A DNA stretch of 64,000 nt, taken from assembly GCF_015840915.1 (NCBI RefSeq), contig NZ_CP060398.1, positions 1,984,001-2,048,000 on the forward strand, given 5' to 3'. Shown here piece by piece: positions 1-7,674 of this stretch. The stretch's first letter is position 1. Each line of letters begins with the position of its first letter. The notes below the pieces were generated by a model, which saw only the letters and a program-made list of their open reading frames with translations, was not told the DNA's origin and searched no databases. This stretch comes from Synechococcus sp. CBW1002. Its GTDB lineage: Bacteria; Cyanobacteriota; Cyanobacteriia; PCC-6307; Cyanobiaceae. The position numbers and the translations under genes are program-made.

Positions 1-2
1 TG

Positions 3-149
3 GAAAGCCTGCTCGACGATCTCAATGCCACCCTGCGCCCCCGCATCGAGAAGCCGGTGCGGGAGCGGCCCTTGCTGGCGGTGGGCATCGCGGCCGGCGT
101 GGGCCTGATTGTGGGTCTGCTGCTCGGTTCGGGGCGGCGCTCGGCATGA
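3..149 (+). CDS. DUF883/ElaB-YqjD-like membrane-anchored protein (3' end only)
   Basis: Partial gene, cut by the window start. The visible 48 codons read a charged stretch (IEKPVRERP) followed by one glycine-rich hydrophobic C-terminal segment (LLAVGIAAGVGLIVGLLLG) and a short basic tail, GRRSA. This is the layout of DUF883 (ElaB/YqjD) proteins, which are held in the inner membrane by a C-terminal helix and in enterobacteria bind ribosomes in stationary phase. Its TGA overlaps the ATG of the next gene (ATGA at 146-149), so the two are translationally coupled, as in yqjD-yqjE pairs. The function in cyanobacteria is not known; the family call is by pattern only. Confidence 0.7.
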   Translation, partial: ESLLDDLNATLRPRIEKPVRERPLLAVGIAAGVGLIVGLLLGSGRRSA

Positions 150-544
150 AGGAGCGGCAGGAGGAACGACGGGAACCCGGCCCGGCCCGGGTGGCGGCCG
201 GCCGGGTGGGGGCCCTACTGACTTCGGTGATGGACCTGCATGTGCGCATCGCGCTGCAGGAGGTCGATCAGGAACGGCGCCGCCTGATCGGTGGTGCGCT
301 GCTGATCAGTGGTGGGCTCACCCTGGTGCTGCTGGCCCTGGTGGCGGCGGAGCTGGCCCTGGTGCTGTGGCTGCATGGAGCCCTGCGCTGGAGCTGGATC
401 CAGGCCGCCCTCGGTGCCGCCAGCATCGATCTGGTGGTGGCGGGATTGTTTCTGCGGGTGGGGGGGCAGTTGCTCAAGGGCCCCTATCTGCCCCAGACCA
501 CGGCCGGCCTGACCCGCACCGGCCGAGCCCTGTTCGGCCGGTAG
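146..544 (+). CDS. Phage holin family III / YqjE-like membrane protein
   Basis: A 132-residue protein with a basic N-terminus, an amphipathic stretch (MDLHVRIALQEVDQE) and two hydrophobic segments at about residues 48-75 and 85-108. This matches the Holin_X/YqjE family (PF07332), small membrane proteins usually encoded just after a DUF883 gene, as here, with a 4-nt ATGA overlap. Despite the family name there is no evidence of a lytic role; these are common chromosomal genes in cyanobacteria. It ends 11 nt from the stop of the convergent rlmL-like gene. Confidence 0.7.
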   Translation: MKERQEERREPGPARVAAGRVGALLTSVMDLHVRIALQEVDQERRRLIGGALLISGGLTLVLLALVAAELALVLWLHGALRWSWIQAALGAASIDLVVAGLFLRVGGQLLKGPYLPQTTAGLTRTGRALFGR

Positions 545-555
545 CGGATCTCGCC

Positions 556-1785
556 TCAGCGGATGTCGTAGTTGAGCCAGCGGCAATCGATGCCGCCGTT
601 GCTCACCGGGATGCGCCGGCTGGCCTTCATGCGCAGGGCACCGGTCAGTTCGGGATTGCCGCTGAGCAGCCACAGGGTCCAGCCGCCGCAGCGCTGCTTC
701 AGCATGGTGCCCAGATCGGCGTAGAGCTGCTCGAGGTCGTCCCGTTCTCCGATCCGTTCGCCGTAGGGCGGATTGCAGACCAGCACTCCCGCGGCTTCCG
801 GGGGCTCGAAATCGCGGACGTCGCCCGCCTGCAGATCCAGCCAGCCGCCCACACCGGCGGCAGCGGCGTTGGTGCGGGCCTGCTCCAGCACGCTCGGATC
901 CTGCTCCCGCCCCACGATCGGAGCCAGTGGATCCCCCTGGGGCCCGTGATCGCGCTGCAGGGCCCTGGCCTGGTCCAGCTCCGTCTCCCAGAGGTCTGGC
1001 TGGAAGTCGGGCCAGCCCTGCAGGGCGAAGCGGCGCGGTGGCCGTCCCGGCCCGCTCAGGCCGGGCGCCCGGCCCAGGGCGAGACAGGCGGCCTCGATCA
1101 GCAGGGTGCCACTGCCGCAGAGGGGATCGGCCAGGGGCACACGGCCATCCCAGCCGGTGAAGCTGATCAGCCCGGCGGCGAGGTTTTCCTTGAGCGGGGC
1201 CAGGCCCATGGCGGCCCGGTAGCCGCGGCGGTGCAGGCTGCCGCCGCTGCCCTCCAGGCTCAGCACCGCCTCGGGCCCGCCGCGGCCCCGAGCGAGATGG
1301 AGGTGAAAGCTGAGGTCGGGCGTTTCCAGGTCCACGGTTGAGCGCTCGCCCCAGTGCTGGCGCTGCCAGTCCACCAGGGCGTTCTTCACCTCCAAAGCGC
1401 TGTAGTGGCTGTGGCTCAGCCCCGGGGCGCGGCCACTGGCATCAACCCGAAAGCGGCAATCGGGCGGCAACCAGAGGGCCCAGTCGGCGGCTTGCTGCAC
1501 CCCGCGGTAAAGATCCTCGCGGCTGCGGCAGGGAAACCGGGCCAGCTCCCGCAGGATCCGGAAGGGCAGCCGGGCCTGCAGGTGTAGGCGGTACAAGGTC
1601 GCCAGGTCGCAGCGCAGCGCCACCGCCCGCTGCAGGGGCTGAACGTCCGTGGCCCCGAGGGCGCTCAGCTCAGCAGCGGCGGGCTGCTCAAGCCCAGGGG
1701 GCACCACCGCTGTGGCGGCGAAGCTGCCGCCGGGCTGGGTTCCGCCAGGGGCGGTTGTCCCCTGGATGGGTTCGGTGATGCCCAC
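556..1785 (-). CDS. THUMP-domain class I SAM-dependent RNA methyltransferase (RlmL N-terminal-like)
   Basis: A 409-residue methyltransferase predicted to modify a guanine N2 in rRNA, by similarity to the RlmL N-terminal half. The N-terminal 160 residues fit a THUMP RNA-binding module (FxATAVVPPGLEQPAAAEL opening), followed by a Rossmann methyltransferase with SAM-binding DPLCGSGTLLIEAA at about 225-238 and the catalytic NPPYGERIGE motif at about 340. The C-terminal half of bifunctional E. coli RlmL (RlmK) is absent, which is normal for cyanobacterial members. It is convergent with the holin-like gene and its start lies about 40 nt from the tmRNA acceptor piece. The first 20 residues are low complexity, so a slightly downstream start is possible. 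Confidence 0.85.
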   Translation of the reverse strand: MGITEPIQGTTAPGGTQPGGSFAATAVVPPGLEQPAAAELSALGATDVQPLQRAVALRCDLATLYRLHLQARLPFRILRELARFPCRSREDLYRGVQQAADWALWLPPDCRFRVDASGRAPGLSHSHYSALEVKNALVDWQRQHWGERSTVDLETPDLSFHLHLARGRGGPEAVLSLEGSGGSLHRRGYRAAMGLAPLKENLAAGLISFTGWDGRVPLADPLCGSGTLLIEAACLALGRAPGLSGPGRPPRRFALQGWPDFQPDLWETELDQARALQRDHGPQGDPLAPIVGREQDPSVLEQARTNAAAAGVGGWLDLQAGDVRDFEPPEAAGVLVCNPPYGERIGERDDLEQLYADLGTMLKQRCGGWTLWLLSGNPELTGALRMKASRRIPVSNGGIDCRWLNYDIR

Positions 1786-1825
1786 GGCGTTGGTGCCCCC
1801 TGCGGACGTCGCTGTGCTGCCACAA

Positions 1826-1902
1826 TGAATGAGTCCGGTTTCGGCCGGACTAGGTGATCCACACCAGTGCTTCGGACAGCGGTTCGATTCCGCTCAGCTC
1901 CA
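1826..1902 (+). ncRNA. ssrA: tmRNA acceptor piece (upstream half of a permuted ssrA)
   Basis: In circularly permuted tmRNA genes the tRNA-like 3' half lies upstream of the mRNA-like half. Here a T-arm with GGTTCGATTCC at about 1880-1890 is followed by CAGCTCC (1895-1901) and discriminator A at 1902. CAGCTCC pairs with GGGGCTG at 1949-1955 (one G-U pair) to rebuild the acceptor stem. A strong hairpin with 7-bp stem AGTCCGG/CCGGACT lies near 1831-1850. CCA is not encoded. The 46 nt between the pieces would be removed by processing. The 5' boundary is approximate. Confidence 0.85.
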
Positions 1903-1948
1903 TTCGCCTTTTTCGTCCTGGCTGCTTGCCGGGATCCGGGCACGTCCC

Positions 1949-2120
1949 GGGGCTGCAATGGTTTCGACGGGGTATGAGGAGGGTGACTGAAGCCTGCTCG
2001 GTAAGAGCAAACCCGTAACAGCGAACAACATCGTTCGTTTCTCCCGTCAAGCTGCCCCTGTGGCTGCCTGACATCTCTAAGGGAGATGGGGTGAGGTCAG
2101 CCTTATCACCCAAATGACCC
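1949..2120 (+). ncRNA. ssrA: tmRNA coding piece with proteolysis tag (permuted ssrA)
   Basis: The piece begins GGGGCTGCAATGGTTTCGAC, the canonical tmRNA 5' consensus. The tag reading frame runs from GCG at 2021 to TGA at 2069-2071 and encodes ANNIVRFSRQAAPVAA, a picocyanobacterial ssrA tag. After the stop, the GGGAGATGGGGTGAGGTCAG region and following bases can form the downstream pseudoknot-like structure. The RNA rescues stalled ribosomes and marks the nascent chain for ClpXP/FtsH-type proteolysis. The 3' boundary is approximate, set before the terminator at 2124. Confidence 0.92.
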
Positions 2121-2123
2121 ATG

Positions 2124-2143
2124 GGCCCTGGAAGGGGCCTTTT
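2124..2143 (+). terminator. Rho-independent terminator of tmRNA
   Basis: A GGCCC/GGGCC stem (2124-2128 with 2135-2139), a 6-nt loop and TTTT at 2140-2143, directly after the tmRNA coding piece. Confidence 0.65.
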
Positions 2144-2284
2144 CAGTAGGTGGGGACTGGGTTTTTGGGTGGTTGATGCCCCCATGATTTCCATCCGTGA
2201 CCAAAGGCGTGACCAAGGGTGGGTGGCGGTTAGCGCTTGGAGCGGCTTGGCGGCCAAGGTGTAGGAGCGCATGGGTGCTCCGTT

Positions 2285-2334
2285 TGTCAGGCGATATCGA
2301 AAACTGAGCCAGAGGCGACACGAAAACTGAGCCA
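2285..2334 (+). repeat. IS21-type terminal repeats (left end of IS21 remnant)
   Basis: Two copies of CGAAAACTGAGCCA (2298-2311 and 2321-2334) lie 9 nt apart, preceded by TG at 2285. Multiple internal repeats behind a TG end are typical of IS21-family termini, and the istA remnant follows downstream. Confidence 0.7.
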
Positions 2335-2494
2335 CCTGGAGGCCGAGCGATCGACGCCAGTGACCGCAGACCAGGGGCCACTGGTCCCGACCGAGACGGA
2401 CACGGCGATGTCCTCAACAGCCGGTGTCGGCTTTGGCATGGCGCCGACCAGGCCGCCCCGTGCACCACGGGGGCAGTCCGGGCTGGAGGGCGCG

Positions 2495-3102
2495 ATGCAG
2501 ACGCCGGAGGAGGTGCTGGTGATGCGTCAGCTGCTGGAGCGGGGCTGGAGCCGTCGGCGGATCGCCGCGGAGCTGGGCATCTCACGCAACACGCTGGATC
2601 GTTACCTGCGGTTGGGTGAGTGGCAGCCATACAGCACGGCCAATCGCCCCGGACAACTGGATGGGCACCGGGAGTGACTGCGGCAGGAACTGCTGAAACA
2701 GAAGGGCATCCGGGTGAGCCTGCGGACGGTGGAGCGCGCGGTGCAGGCCTGGCGGGAGGTGCTGCGGCAGAGCCGCCAGGCGACGGTGCGCTACGAGACT
2801 CGACCAGGCAAGCAGCTGCAGGCGGATTTCGGAGGGCTGTGGGTGCCGATCGGCGGGGTGCGCACCAAGGTGCACCTCTGCGTCCTGACCCTGGGGTACT
2901 CCAGGCGTCAGCTGATCCGGGTGTTCCGCCACCAGCGGCAGCGCCACTGGCTGCAGGCCCTGGAGGAGGCGTTCCGCTTCTGGGACGGGGTGCCTGAGCA
3001 GGTGCTGGTGGACAACGCCAAAGCGCTGATCACGCACCACAACCCCAGGACGGGTGAGCTGGTGATCAACCCGGTGTTCGCCGCCTTTGCCCGCCAGCCG
3101 AG
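2495..3102 (+). pseudogene. istA: IS21-family transposase IstA remnant
   Basis: The reading frame starts with an IstA-like N-terminal HTH (EEVLVMRQLLERGWSRRRIA), meets an in-frame TGA at 2675-2677, then continues in the same frame through the start of the DDE domain (QLQADFGGLWV near 2815-2850, and VLVDNAKALI near 3001-3030). It stops abruptly at about 3100 where the sequence changes to an unrelated minus-strand fragment. Full IstA is about 500 residues, so the C-terminal half and istB are missing. This is a dead element with both a point nonsense mutation and a 3' deletion. Confidence 0.85.
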
Positions 3103-3318
3103 CTGATCGGCGGCGGCGGCAATGGCCTGATCGGCACCGGGTGCGGCGCCATGGAGCAGGCAGCGCACCAGGCGGCCCTGGCTGAGCCGCAGCAGATGGA
3201 CCGCGATCCGCGGCGGTGGCCAACGCAGCGCACGACCACCGGCGGCGATGATCACCAGCTGAGTGATGCGGGGTAAAGCAGGCGGCGCCCAAGCGGCGGT
3301 ATGGGAGAGCAGAACCAT
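3100..3318 (-). pseudogene. Possible SLOG/DUF2493-like protein fragment
   Basis: The minus-strand frame reads RITQLVIIAAGGRALRW followed about 30 residues later by LLHGAAPGADQAIAAAADQL. An N-terminal beta strand with a glycine-rich turn and a later HGAAxGAD motif is the pattern of DUF2493/YspA SLOG proteins, nucleotide-related domains common on phages and plasmids. The frame runs into the IS21 remnant at about 3100, so the C-terminus is lost. The call rests on two short motifs and is tentative. Confidence 0.4.
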
Positions 3319-3767
3319 GGCAAAGAAAGACCGGAATGCAAACAGCGCTCCAGGGGGTGGGGCCACGGCGCTGCGCTCCCCCAGAGCACGCCCTTATCTT
3401 AGCAGTACAAAGGTGCTGAAGCCAGTGGCGGCAGGGATTCTGGGGCCGGCTTCAGGGATCATCACGGATCAGAATTGATGCTTCCAGCAGGCAACACGAA
3501 TGGCTGACTCCGCCTCGCTCATGGCAACACAGCAACTCGGGTTCGACGCCAAAGCTGCACCTTCCATCCCCCACAGCAGGCCTCCAGTGACAGCGCCCCC
3601 GCAGCCGCGGGACGAGCACTGGGCAACTGGAACTCCCGCCAGCATTCCCGGCGGCGGCAAGGACAACAAGATCACGCGAGCGCCAGGGTCGGCGACCGCG
3701 CAGCGGCCTCGCCGACTCGCGCAGCCCTGGCGCCGTGTGACATCCTCAGCCACCGACGCCGGGTGGC
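3319..3767. other. No gene recognised
   Basis: About 450 nt between the SLOG-like fragment and the left end of the IS1182 remnant. Open frames exist but show no recognisable domain or convincing ribosome binding site; they look like chance frames in GC-rich DNA. Confidence 0.5.
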
Positions 3768-4362
3768 TAGGAGCCTGTCGCGCATAGATCTACAGCGCGC
3801 TCTCCACAGACGCCCCTAAATCTGCCCAGATCCCAGTGACTGCAATGGATCTGCTCGATAAAATGGGGCATGGCCAAGTCCAAAACCTTCCGCCCCTGGC
3901 AGCCTGACCAGAGCACCCTGCTGCCGCCGTCGCCCAGGGAGTGGCTGTCGGATGACCATCAGGTGTACTTCCTGCTGGATCTGGTCGATGAGCTGGATCT
4001 ATCGGCCATCCTCATCCCTGCTCAAGCCAAAGATCCCCGCGGGGAGAAGGGCTTTGATCCGCGGATGTAGCCGCAGGCTTCCGCGCAGCGGTTGACGATG
4101 CTTTTGCTCTACGCCTACTGCGTGGGCACCGTCTCCTCCCGCAAGATCGAGCGTGCCTGCTACGAGGATCTGGCGTTCCGCGTGCTGACCGGTAATCAGC
4201 AACCTGACCACAGCCGTATCAGTGAATTCCGGCGCCGCAACCTTGATGCCCTCAAAGGTCTGTTCATTCAGATCCTGCGGCTGTGCCAGAAGGCCGGCAT
4301 GGTGAGCCTGGGCCATGTAGCCCTCGATGGCACCAAGGTGCAGGCCAGTGCCTCCAAACACA
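3768..4362 (+). mobile_element. IS1182-family element copy 1, truncated
   Basis: The left end (GCTAGGAGCCTGTCGCGCAT from about 3768) is shared, in inverted orientation, with the end of the complete copy at 57081. The shared sequence continues through CTGCCCAGATCCCAGTGACT. Homology to the intact copy stops at about 4362, so roughly two thirds of the element is missing. Confidence 0.85.
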
Positions 4363-4364
4363 AG
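3870..4364 (+). pseudogene. IS1182-family transposase remnant
   Basis: Nearly identical to the first 160 residues of the intact transposase at 55430-56977 (KTFRPWQPDQSTLLPPSPREWL start; RKIERACYEDLAFRVLTGNQ; HVALDGTKVQA). Compared with that copy, about 24 nt are inserted after the DPRM codons, beginning with an in-frame TAG at 4068-4070; the frame is kept beyond it. After KHK at about 4362 the sequence is unrelated. Inactive by both a stop codon and a 3' deletion. Confidence 0.9.
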
Positions 4365-4647
4365 ACACTCCTATGGACTGTCAAGCCCCCGGACGCTCCG
4401 GCTGAGCGCCATCGAGGTGGCAGTGCTGACCAGCTCAGCCACGATGGCCGTGAACCAGCGCTGGCCACGCCGTGGAACCCGTCACCACCTCCAGCGAGCT
4501 GCTGCTGTGGGAGGCCATCGACCAGGTCCGTAGGGACTCCTGAACAATCCAGATCCATTGCGCCGCAGCTGGTCTCAAGCATGAGAAACCGCTAAAGTGG
4601 CCGTGAATCAGGCAATCCGTGATTGCCTTTACTCCTGATCGTTCCAT
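4365..4647. other. Unassigned junction DNA
   Basis: About 280 nt between the broken IS1182 and the IS5 remnant. One short plus-strand frame ends VTTSSELLLWEAIDQVRRDS and stops at about 4542; this could be the C-terminal tail of a lost gene, but nothing upstream stays in frame. Confidence 0.35.
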
Positions 4648-5056
4648 ATGTACCGGAGGCACAATAACGGTCAGATCTCAATCAAGGAGTTCCACCTGCC
4701 ATTTGGCGGCACACTTGATCCCGAGAATCGCTGGGTTCAACTGGAGGGGCTGATCCCATGGGATGAGCTGGAAGAAACCTATGCCCCTCAATTCAGCGCC
4801 ACAATTGGCGCTCCAGCCAAATCAGTGAGAATGGCCTTTGGTGCTCTCTACATCAAACAGAAGTTAGGGCTCACCGACGAAGAGACAGTCCATCAGATCA
4901 GAGAGAACGCCTATATTCAGTTCTTTCTCGGCTTTGCGGGCTACACAGCTAAGGCACCGTTTGATGCCTCGATGATGGTGCACTTTCGCAAGCGTTTTTC
5001 TGACGAGGATCTGCGCCGTATCAACGAGCTGGTGGTGCAGCGCGGCAAAGAGATCC
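4648..5056 (+). pseudogene. IS5-type (DUF772) transposase N-terminal remnant
   Basis: The frame encodes the DUF772 helical domain found at the N-terminus of IS5/IS1182-type DDE transposases (FGALYIKQKLGLTDEETVHQ, then the ENAYIQFFLGF and MMVHFRKRF blocks). It is cut at 5057 by the terminal repeat of IS66 copy 1; the last residues of the open frame belong to IS66. The catalytic DDE part is absent on the other side of IS66, so the insertion was followed by a deletion or rearrangement. Confidence 0.85.
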
Positions 5057-6772
5057 GTATCCGTTCAGGGGCCGTGACGCAGCCGCGCAGCATTCACCGC
5101 CCTTGATCGCTGATCACCAAGCGACCACAGACACCACGATCGATGACGGCCGGCTCAGGGATTCGGCAACAGCGATGGCATCTCACCGCCGCGATGATGG
5201 GCGATCAAGGCCTGCTCCAGGAACTGCCAGATATCACGGCCCTGTTGCCGCAGGCTGGTGGTGACCGTGAGCAACCTGCTGCGGCAGATTGCACCCTGGC
5301 GGGATTGGACGCCATGGCTGATCTTGCGCTGAATCACCGAATGGCGCAGGGCACGCTCGGCTGCGTTGTTGGTGGGCTCGATCCCTTCAATCTCCAGGAA
5401 GGTCCAGAGGCCATCGCTCACTTGCAGCAACTGATGGCAGGTACGCACCGTCTTGGCCCACGGCGTTCGCTCGCCGCGCTGGCAGCCCAGCTCCACAACC
5501 CGCTGCAGCGTGCCCACAAACGCCTGGCGGATCGGCCGACAGCCCTGCTGCAACGTGGACCAGTCGATCGTTCCGTCTTTGTAGCGGTGCCACTGGGCAA
5601 ACAGCTGCTGCTGCAGGCCCAGCAGCTCCGCTCCAATCTCACCGCTGGCGCCCTGACGGTCAGCGATGGCAGTGAGATCGCGGATCACGTGCGCCCAGCA
5701 CAGCTGGCGCTGCTCCAGCGGGAGATGGTTGTAGGCGGAGAAGCGATCGCTCACCACAATTCCGCCAAAGGCATTCCCGAGCAGGTCGATCGCGGCGGCA
5801 GCCGAGCGGCTCAGGCTCTGCAAGAACACTGTCACCCCCATGGCGGTCACCATGACCCACTCCCAGCCGCGCCGGCCATCGGGGTTGCCCCCATCGGCAT
5901 TACCGGTGGGGGCACCGGTTTCATCGACATAGACCACCGACTGCTGACGGGCAAACGCAAGGGCCTCCTGCATGGGCTGCTCCAGTGCTGCACTCAAGCG
6001 CTGGCGGATAGTGGCCATCGCTCCCCGGCTGATCTGTACCCCCAGCAGCTGATCCAGCAGCGCCTGGGTCTTGCTGAAACTCAACGGGAAGGCACTACCC
6101 AGCAGACCCACCAGAGCACTGAGCCGGGGACCGTAATGGCTTACTTCCACCTCCGCCGGTAACGAGGCACAGGTGCTGGTGGAACAGCAGGGGCAGACCA
6201 GGCGGTGCAGCCGGTGCTCGATCACCAGAGGCGTGATCGGTGGAATCTCGATCACCTGGTGCCTCAAGGGCTCGGGATCCTGACCCTGTAGCAACGTGCC
6301 GCAGCGGCGGCAGGCCTGGGGGTGGTGCTCGACCACCTCATCCACCCGCTCGATCGGCAGCAGCTCCGGCCCAGATCCGGGATGGCCCGGCTGGCCGCCG
6401 CGCTTGCGGCCACTGCCCTTGCGTCGTTCGGGCGGCTTAAACCCCTGGCCATCACTGGAGGGAGGCTTGGAAGAATTTCGGGAGCTGCGGCCGATCCGCT
6501 CGCGCAGATGGGCCAGTTCGGTCGCCAGGGCGGTGAGCTGGATGCGGAGCTGCTCGATCTCCTGTTGCTGCCTCTGGCACTGACTGACCAGCTCAAGAAA
6601 TCCAGCCTTCACTCCCACCGGGGTGGCGGCCCAATCGGCTTCTGAAATCCCGGCCGGTGGGGTGGTCATCGCAAGGAGTCTCTTACTGAGATGCAACCAG
6701 GAATCAAGCCACCGTCAAGGGTTCAGCAAGCCCGATGTTCGTTGCGAGCTGTCCCGACTCCTGAACGGGTAC
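5057..6772 (-). mobile_element. IS66-family element copy 1 (ISBst12-like, transposase only)
   Basis: A 1716-bp element with ends GTATCCGTTCAGGGG (5057) and CTCCTGAACGGGTAC (ending 6772). It is nearly identical to the copy at 41827-43540, in opposite orientation. Only tnpC is present, without tnpA/tnpB. The 8 nt on each side (AGAGATCC and AGATCGGC) do not match, so unlike copy 2 this copy no longer has its target duplication; the left flank is an IS5 gene and the right flank a recombinase gene. Confidence 0.92.
5155..6696 (-). CDS. IS66-family transposase TnpC (copy 1)
   Basis: A 513-residue DDE transposase that cuts and joins IS66 ends. Domains in order: N-terminal leucine-zipper-like coiled coil with Q/E-rich heptads (about 35-70), the SSRNSSKPPSSDG linker, a Cys4 zinc-binding region (CRRCGTLL and CPCC), then the DDE domain with VVYVDETGAP, GIVVSDRFSAYNHL and the C-terminal EGIEPTNNAAERALR glutamate motif. 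It differs from copy 2 in only a few residues (for example CCSTS versus CCTTS and LRQQG versus LRQEG), which indicates recent duplication. It appears full length and potentially active. Confidence 0.95.
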   Translation of the reverse strand: MHLSKRLLAMTTPPAGISEADWAATPVGVKAGFLELVSQCQRQQQEIEQLRIQLTALATELAHLRERIGRSSRNSSKPPSSDGQGFKPPERRKGSGRKRGGQPGHPGSGPELLPIERVDEVVEHHPQACRRCGTLLQGQDPEPLRHQVIEIPPITPLVIEHRLHRLVCPCCSTSTCASLPAEVEVSHYGPRLSALVGLLGSAFPLSFSKTQALLDQLLGVQISRGAMATIRQRLSAALEQPMQEALAFARQQSVVYVDETGAPTGNADGGNPDGRRGWEWVMVTAMGVTVFLQSLSRSAAAAIDLLGNAFGGIVVSDRFSAYNHLPLEQRQLCWAHVIRDLTAIADRQGASGEIGAELLGLQQQLFAQWHRYKDGTIDWSTLQQGCRPIRQAFVGTLQRVVELGCQRGERTPWAKTVRTCHQLLQVSDGLWTFLEIEGIEPTNNAAERALRHSVIQRKISHGVQSRQGAICRSRLLTVTTSLRQQGRDIWQFLEQALIAHHRGGEMPSLLPNP

Positions 6773-7638
6773 AGATCGGCAGTGGCGAGATCAAGCCAAC
6801 GACCTGGACCAACACGTATGTCCGCCGCATGCGATTGATCCTGGCTGCGGTCGATCGTTGCCAGACACCGGTGCAGCTCCTCGAGGCCATCACCGCTCCC
6901 TGGGCGAATCAGCCTGGGTGCAGGGGACGGCAGCTTCAGGTGCAGCAGACCGCTGCACTCCTGCGCTGGGGTGTTGATACGGGCCGTCTCCCTGCAACCT
7001 GGGCACCCCCTCTTGATCTGACTCCCTATGTGGGCAGACGGCGAGAGACGACCTCCGTGACAACGCCACTGACGGTGGACGAAATTCAATCGTTGGTGGA
7101 GGCGATTCCTGATCCCAAGTGGCGCTACGCGTTTCAGCTGCTCTCCGCCTATGGATTGCGCCCGGAGGAACTGCAGCACCTTGAAGTCCGCAACGGGCGT
7201 CTTTGGTGCAACTACTCCAAGGTGTCCAGTCGGGGCAAGACAGAGCCACGGCCGCTGCGGTTGTTGCCCTGCGATCCGTGGGCTGCTGCCTGGAATCTGG
7301 AGGCCACCTTCCGCTCGGATCGCCTCCCCCCAATGAAACCGGGCCTGGGTGCCGATTCAATGGGCCTCTACATGCGCCGCCGTGCACTCTGGCGCGAGCT
7401 GCGGCGTCGCTACGAAGAACAGGGCGAGAAGTTAGTGCTCTACTCCTGCCGCCATGCCTATGCACATCGGGCCCATACCCTCTGCCCGATGCTGCCCACC
7501 AAATTCGTCGCGGCGGCCATGGGGCACAGCCTGGAGACGCACCTTGCCGCCTACAGCCGCTGGATCGGAGATGACGAGGTGGATGCCGCATTCGAGCGGG
7601 CATCGCAGCGGATGGAGCAGGACCTCCGCGCAGGATGA
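6773..7638 (+). pseudogene. Tyrosine recombinase (phage-type integrase), N-terminus replaced by IS66
   Basis: About 288 residues downstream of the IS66 end. An N-terminal SAM-like core-binding helix bundle (TTWTNTYVRRMRLILAAV onward) is followed by a catalytic domain with the first arginine in SAYGLRPEEL, a YSCRHAYAHRA box, the AAMGHS block and the nucleophile region LAAYSRW. The catalytic residues expected of the family can be traced, but the native start is lost: the open frame begins inside IS66. This was probably the integrase of a genomic island. It lies 37 nt from hipA, whose stop faces it. Activity is doubtful without a native promoter and start. Confidence 0.8.
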
Positions 7639-7674
7639 CGTGCCTCGCGGTGCTCGCGATTGAGCTGCTCAGGG

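Noticed and set aside
1665-2630. Open frames across the tmRNA region
   Set aside because: They overlap the two tmRNA pieces and the terminator and show no protein family.
3500-3787. 95-codon plus-strand frame between the element remnants
   Set aside because: No domain, poor ribosome binding site, and it runs into the IS1182 end.
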